Origin: Methanobrevibacter_A acididurans
GTDB taxonomy: Archaea > Methanobacteriota > Methanobacteria > Methanobacteriales > Methanobacteriaceae
Length of the DNA stretch: 64,000 nt
Direction: 5' to 3'
Assembly: GCF_046197875.1 (NCBI RefSeq)
Contig: NZ_CP166991.1
Span: 744,001-808,000, forward strand
A program made the translations under genes and the position numbers. Each line of letters starts with the position of its first letter. Position 1 is the first letter of the stretch. This document shows, piece by piece, positions 19,471 to 28,610 of this stretch. The notes under the pieces were generated by a model, which saw only the letters and a list, made by a program, of their open reading frames with translations, was not told where the DNA came from and searched no databases.

Positions 19471-19560
19471 GTAAATACTTATACTGGGGAAGTGAAAAAT
19501 AATCCTGAAGGTCACTATGACTTAGCTGGAAATTATTATGCACCAGGTGAAGGCCAATAA
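19471..19560 (+). pseudogene. Short 3' remnant of an unknown gene
   Basis: A frame that opens out of the end of the DUF262 gene reads VNTYTGEVKNNPEGHYDL... and ends AGNYYAPGEGQ at TAA 19558-19560. It has coding-like composition but no start of its own, so it may be the tail of a gene replaced by the DUF262 insertion. Alternatively it is chance sequence. Confidence 0.3.
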
Positions 19561-19666
19561 AATATATTTTTCCTATATTTTTATATTTTTTTCAGTTTTT
19601 AACTAAGAATCATTTTTCCCATTTTTTAAAAAAATGTATATATATTTAAAGTTATACTATTATTTA

Positions 19667-20883
19667 GGCTTTGTAGAAACCCTATTTTTTTGGTAGTTGT
19701 GTTGATCTGTGGATGTTGTAGATTAGGTTTTTGAGTTTTGTTTCTTTGTTTGATAGTTTTAGTGTTCGGCTTCGGTTTGTTCCGTTAAATAGTCTTTTGA
19801 TTACGCTGAATACTCCTTCTACATTGCTTCTTAGACTGTATATTTTGGGTCTGAAGATGGATATGCTGTTAAGTCTGTAATGTCCTTTTTTGGCTCCTGG
19901 TTTTAATTGGTATTATGGTCAAAAGCTCCAGTGTATTCGTTTATACATTTTCTTATGGGGTTCTGTGTCGTATGCTCATGTCTGCTAATATGTTAATGAT
20001 GGGTGATATTTTTTTTGTTTGTCTTATGGAATTGATTGCGAACTTGGTGTCACTTCTAGGTCCTCTTTGAGTTGCATAATTGAGGATTAAACGAGTTTTT
20101 ATGTCTATTGCGATATGGTTTTTAACATAGCTTTTTCGTTTCTTTGGCTCGTATTATTGCATAATATTTGTCAGCATAATCGTTGGTGAATCCATGATCC
20201 ATCAAGGGCTATTATTTCTCCACTTATATCATGTTGAGATAATATTAAATTTGGTTGATTTTTCTTAAAGTACCAGATGGTAGTTTATTGTGAAGAATTT
20301 TTGGATTGTGGTGTAGTGTGGGACCTTTTTTATCCGTAAATATTTAATTATATTGGTCATGATAATTGTAAAAATTGAGTTATATTCACGATATGTGCTT
20401 TTTGTATAAATTTTAAGTGCTAAAATAGTGAATAAAACATGGTTGTGTGTATAAATGATTGCTAAAATAATTAGAATAAGTATTTAAACTTATTTTTGCA
20501 TAGTTAAATGTGGTTTCAATGAAATTTTAACAGTTGATTATTTGTTAAATCTTCATTATGATTTTTTAAATGTCCTTTTTTATAAAATTTTTTGCAGGTT
20601 TTTCAAAGTTAAAATCCGAAAGATTATAATTGCTTAGAAAACAAAGAATTACTTGGAGAATGGATGTTTTTAATGGTCATATTAATATTTATTCTCCATT
20701 TTAATATTAATACTTATTCTTTACTTATTTTAAATATCATAGGTACTATTTCAAGTGTAAAGACTTGAAACCTTCTTAAAACTTCTTAAAACTAAATTAA
20801 AAGAAATCGAAAAAACAAAAACATCAAGGTACAATTTCAATTGAAAAAAAATTAGAAAAAAAATAAAGGGTTTCTACAAAACC
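19667..20883 (-). mobile_element. Decayed IS element, copy B (IS5/IS4-type)
   Basis: A 1217-bp element in the opposite orientation to copy A, with ends GGCTTTGTAGAAACCC (left) and GGGTTTCTACAAAACC (right). It is nearly identical to copy D and slightly less so to copy A. Copies A and B bracket 4.1 kb as inverted repeats, like a composite transposon. Confidence 0.85.
19682..20680 (-). pseudogene. Transposase of IS copy B, multiply frameshifted
   Basis: Same disrupted transposase as in copy A. It shares the extra T next to the first catalytic Asp codon. It also shares with copy D a GAAACG insertion near the middle and an ACCCCATAAG variant, showing that B and D are each other's closest relatives here. 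Confidence 0.75.
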
Positions 20884-21118
20884 ATTTTTTTAGAATTTAG
20901 CTAGATATGTGCTAATTGCCCTACATACTTTTTTTTTATATGAGGATTTAAATTCTTTAAATATTTAAAGACTAATTTTTTTTAAGCTTATAAATTTTTT
21001 TTAAAAAAAACAGTTAAAATGTTTTTATTTTGATTTAAAAAGAGTAATTATTTGTAATTTAAGAGGTTTGTTTTCTCTTAAATTACTTTAATGATTTTTT
21101 TAGGTTTAATTTTAATTT
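20884..21118. other. Noncoding flank of IS copy B
   Basis: About 235 bases of A/T-rich sequence with long T runs and no open frame that looks coding. It contains a weak inverted pair, TAATTTAAGAGG near 21055 and CTCTTAAATTA near 21075, which could form a hairpin terminator for the small gene that follows on the minus strand. Confidence 0.4.
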
Positions 21119-21316
21119 TTATTCGAGGTGAGTTTTATGCCAGCAGTTTTCTGTCATTTCAAAGTCACCAGAATCTTTGTTCATGAAGGTTCTTTTTTCA
21201 TCAATTAATGTTTGTAAATTACTTTGTGCTTCTTGATATTTTTTATCATCATCTGTTTTAAGTAATGTTTTTCTTGCAATTTTAATTTCCTTATTGATTT
21301 CTTTTAAGTCTCTCAT
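21119..21316 (-). CDS. Small helical protein
   Basis: A 65-residue soluble, mostly helical protein (MRDLKEINKEIKIARKTLLK...) with a short Cys/His end (ENCWHKTHLE). Upstream sequence GGACGTGA lies about 8 bases before the ATG. A hairpin-like repeat follows its stop. It has no recognisable family; size and helix pattern suggest a small regulatory or binding protein, which is a guess. Confidence 0.5.
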   Translation of the reverse strand: MRDLKEINKEIKIARKTLLKTDDDKKYQEAQSNLQTLIDEKRTFMNKDSGDFEMTENCWHKTHLE

Positions 21317-21589
21317 TTAATTCACGTCCATATTATTGAATATTTTTTTATATCAATTACCTAAATTAATATTTAATTATATATTTAGTGTTTTTAAATA
21401 AATAAAGTTTACTATTTAAACCTTATTTTATTCCAGTTTTTATTTTTTTAAAACTATTAAGTTTAAATATAAAATCTTATTAATTATAAAAGAAATATTA
21501 AGTATTATGATTAAATATTTATAAATTTATTTTTACATTATTCATTAAAAAACTTAATAAACCTAAATTATGGGGGGGTTTTATTTACT

Positions 21590-22030
21590 ATGTTAAGGGT
21601 TAAGATTCAGGAAACTAATGGGGAATTTGAAAAGGAATTTAATTTAAACACCACCAAATCTGATTTTTATTATAATAAGATTCCTAATACTTCTTATGTT
21701 TTACCTAATTTTTCTTATAAATCTTTACTGGATCAATTGAATATTTCAGTTGATATTTTAAAACCTTATAATGATGGTGAAGATTTCATATTCTTATATG
21801 CTTCTAATGTTTGGGAGAAACTTAAGATTCCAAATGATTTTATTGTTTCTAAACGTTTCAAATTAATCGTTTGTGATAATGGTATTGGTTTACCTCATGA
21901 TTTAGATATTAATAGTACTAAGAGTTTAGGTATGACTATTTTGCAGAGTTTAACTAAGCAAATTGATGGTGAGTTAATTAATCTTAAACCTGATAAAGGT
22001 ACAGCTATTATGATTAAATTTCCAATTTAA
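21590..22030 (+). pseudogene. Sensor histidine kinase remnant: PAS start fused to HATPase end
   Basis: A 146-residue open frame. Residues about 58-92 (NDGEDFIFLYASNVWEKLKIPNDFIVSKR) look like the start of a PAS domain. At about residue 93 it switches directly to the last third of an HATPase_c domain: VCDNGIGLPHDL, TKSLGMTILQSL, DGELINL, GTAIMIKFPI. The rest of the PAS domain, the dimerisation helices with the phospho-His and the ATPase N-box are missing, so it cannot be an active kinase. An in-frame internal deletion in a PAS kinase explains this. GGGGGGG lies upstream of the ATG. It ends 42 bases before the zinc-ribbon gene. Confidence 0.7.
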
Positions 22031-22072
22031 TGGAAAGATTTATATAAATATGAAGGAGGATAATTATATATT

Positions 22073-22951
22073 ATGAAGTGTTCAAGATGTGGATTTGAAA
22101 ATCCTGATGGATTAGATTATTGTAAACGTTGTGGTAAAAGTTTAAATAATCCTGTTAGTGATAATCGTAGAAATATTTCTAATAGTAAACATCCAGAGAA
22201 TGTTTCAAATCCAAATAAAAAGGATAATAGTATTTATTATATGGTTGGTATTGGTTTAATTGTTGTTTTATTGATTGGTGCTGCTGTTGCTTTATCATTT
22301 AATAATCCCGGTACTAATAGTACTAATAATAGTACTGCTTCTCCAAGTAAAGGGCTTGTTCCTTACACTAATCATGTTACTGGTTCTGGTGTAAGTCAAG
22401 AGGATAATAATGATGGGGAAAATCTTACTAGTCCTGTGAATGATTCTAGTATTCAGGAAAATGTGAGTTCTATGGTTAATGATACTACTAATTCTAGTGT
22501 TGCTTCAATATTTAGGGAGGAGAATGATTCTAATTCTTTGAAGAATAATATTGTGCAAGGTGTGAATGATTCATTAAGTAGTAGTAATGTTAATGTTGAT
22601 GATTTAGCTGGTTTAGTTGAAAGTGCTCCTTCTGGTTTTACTAGTGTTGATACTGGTGATGCTAATATTAGTACTGATGATGTTACTTATTTATTAGCTA
22701 GTAATATTTTAGATCATTCTAGTTCTAGTGATACTAGTAGTGTTAGTGGTGATTCTAATATGATTACTAGTAGTGAGTATGATAATATGGCTAGTGAGGT
22801 TGTTAATTCTATTCAGGAAAATGGGAATGTTCCAAGTAGTGTGGAGTTTGGTGATAATGGTGCTTCTTTAAGTCATGATGAGTATGTTAAATTATTTGCA
22901 TATATTGTTTCTCATGGTTTTCCAAGTGAAGTGGATTTAAATAATATTTAA
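22073..22951 (+). CDS. Zinc-ribbon membrane protein with Ser/Asn-rich external part
   Basis: A 292-residue protein. An N-terminal zinc ribbon (CSRCGFENPDGLDYCKRCG, residues 3-21) is cytoplasmic, a hydrophobic helix follows (about 58-80), and the long external part (80-292) is rich in Ser, Asn, Asp and Val with repeated S-S-[SD]-x-x motifs. AAGGAGG about 12 bases upstream supports the start. This zinc-ribbon plus single-helix design occurs again at 31152 and 50466. The function is unknown; a link between a cytoplasmic partner and the cell wall is a guess. Confidence 0.7.
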   Translation: MKCSRCGFENPDGLDYCKRCGKSLNNPVSDNRRNISNSKHPENVSNPNKKDNSIYYMVGIGLIVVLLIGAAVALSFNNPGTNSTNNSTASPSKGLVPYTNHVTGSGVSQEDNNDGENLTSPVNDSSIQENVSSMVNDTTNSSVASIFREENDSNSLKNNIVQGVNDSLSSSNVNVDDLAGLVESAPSGFTSVDTGDANISTDDVTYLLASNILDHSSSSDTSSVSGDSNMITSSEYDNMASEVVNSIQENGNVPSSVEFGDNGASLSHDEYVKLFAYIVSHGFPSEVDLNNI

Positions 22952-23025
22952 ATGAGGGGAATTTATTTTTTTTTAATTTCCTTCACCTTTTTTTATACTC
23001 TTTTAAATTAAACTTAACACAGTTT

Positions 23026-23060
23026 AACTTATACTTGCACTTGTTAAGTATAAGTTTTTT
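23026..23060. terminator. Hairpin plus T-run terminator
   Basis: An 11-bp perfect stem AACTTATACTT (23026-23036) / AAGTATAAGTT (23046-23056) followed by a run of T. It separates the zinc-ribbon gene (+) from the convergent FUSC gene (-). Confidence 0.7.
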
Positions 23061-23132
23061 AAATCATATCCTTATTATTTTACAATGGTAATGTTTATTT
23101 TAAAGTTTAAAACTTAAGAATATACATGTAAC

Positions 23133-25187
23133 TTATATCATTTGATTAAAACGTGTGAAAGTACCAACCTTACGACCAGTTTTAACAAGATCATAAACCA
23201 TTTCCATATCCTCATAAATCCATTTAAAATATCTTAAAAGAATAATATCCCGATTATCTGTATACTTAGTTTCTAAATAATCAACAATACCATTTAATTC
23301 TTCAAATTCTTCTTCAAAATAAATATCCTCATCCTTTAAAATCACAGTATTAATATTAGTAAAGAAATTATCAAATAAATTTAAAGCCTTCTCAAACTTA
23401 AAATCACGGTTAGTACGGAAAATATAACGTTTAAGACTTAAAAAATTTCCATGAATCTGATTAAGAGAACTTGATAATTCAATAAATAAATCTATATCCT
23501 CACTTATATCTGCGTATTCTTCACTAATACGATCTATACTTCCACTCATACGTAAATTATTATCATGAATAAGTTTATTATCTAATAATAAATCCTCTTC
23601 ATTTTCATTTAGGATGTGGATGATTAAATTTTTATTAAATTCAATTTTATTTGCAATTAAAATACTTAAATTATTCTTAGTCACATTAGGTAAAATAAAC
23701 ATTCCAACAATAAAACTAATAAGGGCTCCAATTGCTGTTCCGAAAATACGATACATTGCCTGAGATACTAATAAATTTGAGGGTTGGATGAAAACTACCA
23801 TCATCATTGCAAAAAATATTCCAATACTATAATTATTCTGCATATATGCATAAAAAAGACTCATAGTTATAACTGCTAAAACTGGGATTAAATAAGATAA
23901 GTTAAAGTTTAAAAGAATTATAGCTATTAAGGTTGCAAGTGCACTACCTGCAAGTGTTGCAATTATTCTTTTTATTACTGTTATTTTTGTAAATTTTGCA
24001 TCAGGTTTCATTGTAAAGAAACTACTAATAGTAGCTGCATACTGTATTATTCCTCCAGTTAATATATCAAAGATAAATGATAAATTAGTGGCGATTGCAA
24101 ATCTTATACCGTAGCGGACATTAATATTTTTTAAGGTTAAATTATCTTTTAGGTTTGTCCATGTACTTTCATCATCATTTTCAGGTAATGGTATATTTTC
24201 TTCTGTGTATGCACCTGTTAAGGCTAGGTTTAATTTTTGAAATGTTTTTAAGTAGGTGTGTATAGATTTTTTAACATTTAATGATTCGGGTTTTGTATCT
24301 TTTATTTGATTTATATCCTCAACGATTCTTCGTAAATGTTTTAAATTTAATATTAAACCTTTATCATTGTTTTCTATTATTGCGGTGCTTATTAAGTCTT
24401 GTAGTTTATCTACTTCTTTTATGAAATTTTTAAAGTATACCATGTTTTCTTTGCTTATATCATCTTTAACGTATTGGAGGTTGAAACGTGATATCATTAG
24501 ACTCATAGCTAAGTGTATGAGTGTGAATGTGTAATCTGATTGGTCTGCTTTTAATATTAATGTACGATTTTTTATGAATTTATCATATTTAATTTTAGGA
24601 GAGTATAGTTCTGCTAAGATTTTCCTTTTTGTAGGGTCATGTCTTAAGATTTTGATTATTATTGTTGGAATGGTTTCAAGGAAAATGGCGAATGCTCCTA
24701 TTGTTCCACAGTATAGGGCTAAGTGTATTATGTGTAATGGGCGTGTTGTGCTTGTTATGTTTAGGACATTAGTTAGTACGATGTTTAAGCTTATGAAGTA
24801 GGTAAACATTGTAAATAGTCCAATGGTCCGATTTAAGCCTCCTTTTATGCTCATTATTATAAAGAAGATTAACCATATTATGAAAAATAGTATTGCGATG
24901 AAGGTGTTTAGGGTGGCGAATGTTGCTGTAAAGACTGCTAAGCCTCCACAGATGGTCATTATTATTGCATGGTGGGTTAATGTTTTTACAGGGTATGGTG
25001 TGTTGACTAGTAGGCCCATTAGTATGCTTGTTATTATGAATAGGTATATTAGTTGGGGAAATAAGAGGTAAGCTATTGTGCAGGATAGGGTTAATCCTAG
25101 TAGCATATTAATCATTTTTGACCAGTTTGGCCTTTTTTCTGATTTTATTAGTCTTTTTATCCGGTTTTTGTATGTTATTTTTTCCAT
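23133..25187 (-). CDS. FUSC-family membrane transporter (aromatic acid exporter-like)
   Basis: A 684-residue protein with two hydrophobic blocks of about six helices (residues about 22-180 and 355-515), each followed by a cytoplasmic helical domain. This is the duplicated layout of FUSC/YccS/AaeB-type transporters, which export aromatic acids or other organic compounds; the substrate here is unknown. No ribosome binding site is visible before the ATG, so the message may be leaderless. It is divergent from the ABC exporter pair and shares the operator-array region with it. Base composition switches inside the gene: the 5' part uses A/C-ending codons and the 3' part T/G-ending ones. Confidence 0.75.
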   Translation of the reverse strand: MEKITYKNRIKRLIKSEKRPNWSKMINMLLGLTLSCTIAYLLFPQLIYLFIITSILMGLLVNTPYPVKTLTHHAIIMTICGGLAVFTATFATLNTFIAILFFIIWLIFFIIMSIKGGLNRTIGLFTMFTYFISLNIVLTNVLNITSTTRPLHIIHLALYCGTIGAFAIFLETIPTIIIKILRHDPTKRKILAELYSPKIKYDKFIKNRTLILKADQSDYTFTLIHLAMSLMISRFNLQYVKDDISKENMVYFKNFIKEVDKLQDLISTAIIENNDKGLILNLKHLRRIVEDINQIKDTKPESLNVKKSIHTYLKTFQKLNLALTGAYTEENIPLPENDDESTWTNLKDNLTLKNINVRYGIRFAIATNLSFIFDILTGGIIQYAATISSFFTMKPDAKFTKITVIKRIIATLAGSALATLIAIILLNFNLSYLIPVLAVITMSLFYAYMQNNYSIGIFFAMMMVVFIQPSNLLVSQAMYRIFGTAIGALISFIVGMFILPNVTKNNLSILIANKIEFNKNLIIHILNENEEDLLLDNKLIHDNNLRMSGSIDRISEEYADISEDIDLFIELSSSLNQIHGNFLSLKRYIFRTNRDFKFEKALNLFDNFFTNINTVILKDEDIYFEEEFEELNGIVDYLETKYTDNRDIILLRYFKWIYEDMEMVYDLVKTGRKVGTFTRFNQMI

Positions 25188-25264
25188 TTTAAATATTTTT
25201 ATTTATGTTTTTTATTGTTTTTATATAATTCTTAATCTTTTTGTGGTGGGGTTATCTTTATATA

Positions 25265-25336
25265 CTAGAATTGTAATATATTTATTACATATGTAATGTA
25301 TTTTTTACAAATGTAAAATTTTTATTACATATACCC
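25265..25336. promoter_or_regulatory. Four phased TTACATATGTAA-type operator repeats
   Basis: Four 12-base sites are spaced exactly 20 bases centre to centre: CTAGAATTGTAA (25265), TTACATATGTAA (25285, perfect palindrome), TTACAAATGTAA (25305) and TTACATATACCC (25325, half site). They end 36 bases before the ABC ATPase start and lie between the divergent FUSC and ABC genes. The 20-base phase puts bound dimers on nearly the same DNA face, as expected for a cooperative repressor or activator. The regulator is not identified. Confidence 0.65.
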
Positions 25337-25372
25337 TAAATTTCACCTAAAAAAAAGGAAGTGCCACAAAAA

Positions 25373-26284
25373 ATGACAAAATACATAATAGAAACCACCC
25401 AACTAACAAAAAAATATAAAAAAACCACCGTAGTAAACAACATAAACATGAAAATAGAAAAAGGAAAAATCTATGCATTACTCGGAAGAAACGGAGCAGG
25501 AAAAACCACAACAATGTGCATGCTCCTAAACCTAATAAAACCAACTAGTGGACAAATACACATATTTAACAAAAACACACAAAACCACCAAAAAGAAATC
25601 TACAAAAAAATAGGATCCATAATAGAAACACCAGGATTCTATGAAAACCTCACAGCAAAAGAAAACCTAAAAATATTTACAAAAATCAGAGGAGACTACA
25701 ATGAAAAACAAATACAAAAAGTCCTAGAAATAGTAAACCTCAAAGAAGAAAATAAAAAATATAAACAATACTCACTAGGAATGAAACAAAGACTAGGAAT
25801 AGCAGCAGCAATAATCCACAAACCAGAACTCCTAATCCTAGACGAACCAATAAACGGTTTAGACCCAGTAAGCATACGGGAAATACGAAAACTACTACAA
25901 AAATTAGTAAAAAAATACAATTTAACAATCCTCATAAGCAGCCACATACTAAATGAAATCGAACACCTAGCAGACGTAATCGGAGTAATGGATCATGGAG
26001 AATTAATACAAGAAATCACACGTGAAGACCTACATGAAAAAACCAATAAAAAACTATTAATCGAAGTAGATAATAAAGACTTAGCTAAAAAAATTTTAAC
26101 AAATAAAGGATTAACAGAAAATATAGACTACAAAATAAAAGATGAAATAGAATTATACAACCACTTCAACGATAGAAGCACCTTAAATAAAGAATTCATA
26201 AACAATGGAATAAATGTAAACCGATTATCCCTTGAAGAGGAAAACTTAGAAGAATACTTCACAAATTTAATAGGAGAAATATAA
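25373..26284 (+). CDS. ABC transporter ATP-binding protein (BcrA-like drug/lantibiotic export type)
   Basis: A 303-residue ATPase with Walker A GRNGAGKT, the Q-loop region, signature YSLGMKQRLG and Walker B LLILDEPINGLD, followed by SSHILNE. The C-terminal extension of about 90 residues is usual for BcrA-type ABC-2 ATPases. I use ATG 25373 rather than GTG 25361, which overlaps the GGAAG ribosome binding site. Its permease starts 3 bases after its stop. The codon use (many A- and C-ending codons) differs sharply from most neighbours. It likely exports antimicrobial peptides or similar compounds, inferred from the family. Confidence 0.85.
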   Translation: MTKYIIETTQLTKKYKKTTVVNNINMKIEKGKIYALLGRNGAGKTTTMCMLLNLIKPTSGQIHIFNKNTQNHQKEIYKKIGSIIETPGFYENLTAKENLKIFTKIRGDYNEKQIQKVLEIVNLKEENKKYKQYSLGMKQRLGIAAAIIHKPELLILDEPINGLDPVSIREIRKLLQKLVKKYNLTILISSHILNEIEHLADVIGVMDHGELIQEITREDLHEKTNKKLLIEVDNKDLAKKILTNKGLTENIDYKIKDEIELYNHFNDRSTLNKEFINNGINVNRLSLEEENLEEYFTNLIGEI

Positions 26285-26286
26285 AA

Positions 26287-27024
26287 ATGTTAACAAATTT
26301 TATTGAAATGGAATTTTTAAAACTAAAAAGAAGTAAAATATTTCTAGTAACCCTACTTGGATGCTTAATTATACCATTTTTATTATCAGGAGAATTTCTA
26401 TATATGCAATCACAAGGTAATCAATTACTATTTGATTTATTCTTAAGCGAATCAAATCTTTATTTCTTAAGTATGTTTGGAGTAGTACTCTTTGCAGTAA
26501 TAGCTAATCACCTATTTACACGTGAGTATAATGAACACACACTTAAATCAATATTAACTTTACCTGTTTCTAAAACTAAATATTTAACTGGTAAGTTTTC
26601 AATGTACCTACTATGGATATTAATATTATCAATCTTCACTTTCCTCTCAAGTTCATTATGTTTTATCCTACTTGGAGGAGATGGATTTACCTGGACAATA
26701 TTCTTTAAAATGTTTAAAGAATTAATATTTGGAAGCATATTACTTTATCTTGCAATGTCACCATTAGTATTTTTAAGTATTCTAATGAAAAATTCAGTAT
26801 TCATAATGATTGCAAGTGCAGGTATAGTGTTTGGAAACATGTTAGTATATGGTAAAGTTTTCGCACCATTATTCCCATGGATATCACCATTTATAATATC
26901 TGCAGGGAAATTAGGAGAATACACCTATGGAACCATAACACCATCATTAATAATCCTAGCCACATTCATTATAGGAGTTTTTATTACCTGGTTATACACT
27001 TATAAAAGCGACGTACCATTATAA
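26287..27024 (+). CDS. ABC-2 type permease
   Basis: A 245-residue membrane protein with six predicted helices. It starts with the short cytoplasmic helix M-x-x-FIEMEFLKLKRSKI typical of BcrB/ABC-2 permeases and keeps the HLFTREYNEHTLKSILTLPVSK segment that contacts the ATPase. It is directly downstream of the ATPase gene (3-base gap), so the two form one exporter. It converges on an MFS gene 26 bases further on. Confidence 0.85.
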   Translation: MLTNFIEMEFLKLKRSKIFLVTLLGCLIIPFLLSGEFLYMQSQGNQLLFDLFLSESNLYFLSMFGVVLFAVIANHLFTREYNEHTLKSILTLPVSKTKYLTGKFSMYLLWILILSIFTFLSSSLCFILLGGDGFTWTIFFKMFKELIFGSILLYLAMSPLVFLSILMKNSVFIMIASAGIVFGNMLVYGKVFAPLFPWISPFIISAGKLGEYTYGTITPSLIILATFIIGVFITWLYTYKSDVPL

Positions 27025-27049
27025 AAACTTTCCATTCTCTCTTTTTTTT

Positions 27050-28429
27050 TTATTGATTATATGATGGATGATCATTTTGAATATATTTTAAAATAATTAC
27101 TAGTGCAAATAACATTAAAATTACTTGTATTAAGAAGCTTATATTTATCCCATAACAGTCTACATTTCCGTTTAAACTGAAAAAGGTTACTATTGCTACT
27201 AGTATGTTTGTTCCAAGTGCTCCTGTGATTTGTCTTAAACTGTTTAGGATTGCGGTTCCATGACTATAATCGGACCGTGGGAATGGATCTACTCCATAAG
27301 CTTGAAGTGGTGTTATAAGGAAACTTAAACCTATCATACGGAAACAGTAAACTATAGTGATTAGGACTAAATTACTGTTCATGTTAAAAAAGACAAAAGG
27401 TAGTGTTCCTATTATAATAAAAACAAAACCAAGTAGACTACTTGTTCTTGCACCATAATCATCTTGGAATTGTCCAGCTTTAGGGTTTACAAGAGCATGT
27501 AAAATACTTCCAGGCAGTAAGATTAAACCTGAAGTTATAGCGCTTAATCCTCTTGCAGATTGAATATATAATGGTACAAGTAAGGTTCCACTCATCATTA
27601 AAATATAACTTAAACAAACAACAATAGTACTTGCAGCGAAAACATTACATTTAAATAATTCTAATTTTAATAAAGGAATACTTGCATGTAATTGTCTATG
27701 GGAGAATAAAAGTAGGAATATTAATCCAATAATGATAGGAGGTAATGATAAAAGGTTTTCTAATCCAATATTTACTGCATTAGTTACACCATACATTATA
27801 AGAGTAAAACCTAAACCATACATAATTACAGATAAGAAATCCATTTTCACAGGATATTTCTCTTTAATATTCTTTAATTCCACACTACCTATAATGAATA
27901 ATATAATAGCTATTACTGAGAGGATGCTGAATATTGCTCTCCAATCAAAGAAATCCACAATAAATCCACTAAATGTTGGTCCGAATGCTGGTCCTGCACC
28001 TACAACTAAACCCATATAACCAAAAGCTTTACCATGATCCTCTAATGGGAAATAATATAAAATAACAACTTGTGATAATGGATATAGGATTCCTGTTCCT
28101 GTTGCTTGTATTATCCGTGAAATTAAAAGTACATTGAAGTTAGGTGCAAAAAAAGCTAAAATACAACCAATAATGAATAATCCTAAAGCACCCATAAATA
28201 CATGTTTAGTATTATACCTGTTAATTATAAAAGCACTTACACAGGTAACTAAACCTAATATAACAATGTAGATTGTAGTTAACCATTGGCCTGTAGTAGC
28301 ATTTATACTGAAATCACTCATAATATTAGGTAGTGCACTTGTAAGTAAACTTTGACCAAGTGAACCCATAAAACCAGCAGTTAATAATATAATAAGTACT
28401 AAATTTCGTCTGTTTTTAAAAAATTCCAT
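27050..28429 (-). CDS. MFS drug transporter, DHA2 family (14 helices)
   Basis: A 459-residue proton-coupled exporter. The DHA2 pattern is clear: an N-terminal LGQSLLTSALPNIM helix, WLTTIYIVILG, the SRIIQATGTGILYPL motif and the antiporter motif C (GLVVGAGPAFGPTFSG). About 14 helices are predicted. It is a close paralogue of the gene at 34974, sharing the LTSA-[LI]-P and GP-x-x-SG-[FL]-IVD motifs. The substrate is unknown. No regulator is adjacent. It is transcribed toward the ABC pair. Confidence 0.85.
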   Translation of the reverse strand: MEFFKNRRNLVLIILLTAGFMGSLGQSLLTSALPNIMSDFSINATTGQWLTTIYIVILGLVTCVSAFIINRYNTKHVFMGALGLFIIGCILAFFAPNFNVLLISRIIQATGTGILYPLSQVVILYYFPLEDHGKAFGYMGLVVGAGPAFGPTFSGFIVDFFDWRAIFSILSVIAIILFIIGSVELKNIKEKYPVKMDFLSVIMYGLGFTLIMYGVTNAVNIGLENLLSLPPIIIGLIFLLLFSHRQLHASIPLLKLELFKCNVFAASTIVVCLSYILMMSGTLLVPLYIQSARGLSAITSGLILLPGSILHALVNPKAGQFQDDYGARTSSLLGFVFIIIGTLPFVFFNMNSNLVLITIVYCFRMIGLSFLITPLQAYGVDPFPRSDYSHGTAILNSLRQITGALGTNILVAIVTFFSLNGNVDCYGINISFLIQVILMLFALVIILKYIQNDHPSYNQ

Positions 28430-28610
28430 AAAATATCTAATTAGAATATTTATTTTTAAATATTTTTAAAATTTTCCCCTCCCCCAAAAAAAATACTATA
28501 TTTAAAGTTTTAAAGATTTCTAAATATAATATTTATTAACTTTAAAAAACATAAATCAATATTAATTAAGAATTAAATTATTTTAACTATTTTTTTCGGA
28601 GATTATATAA

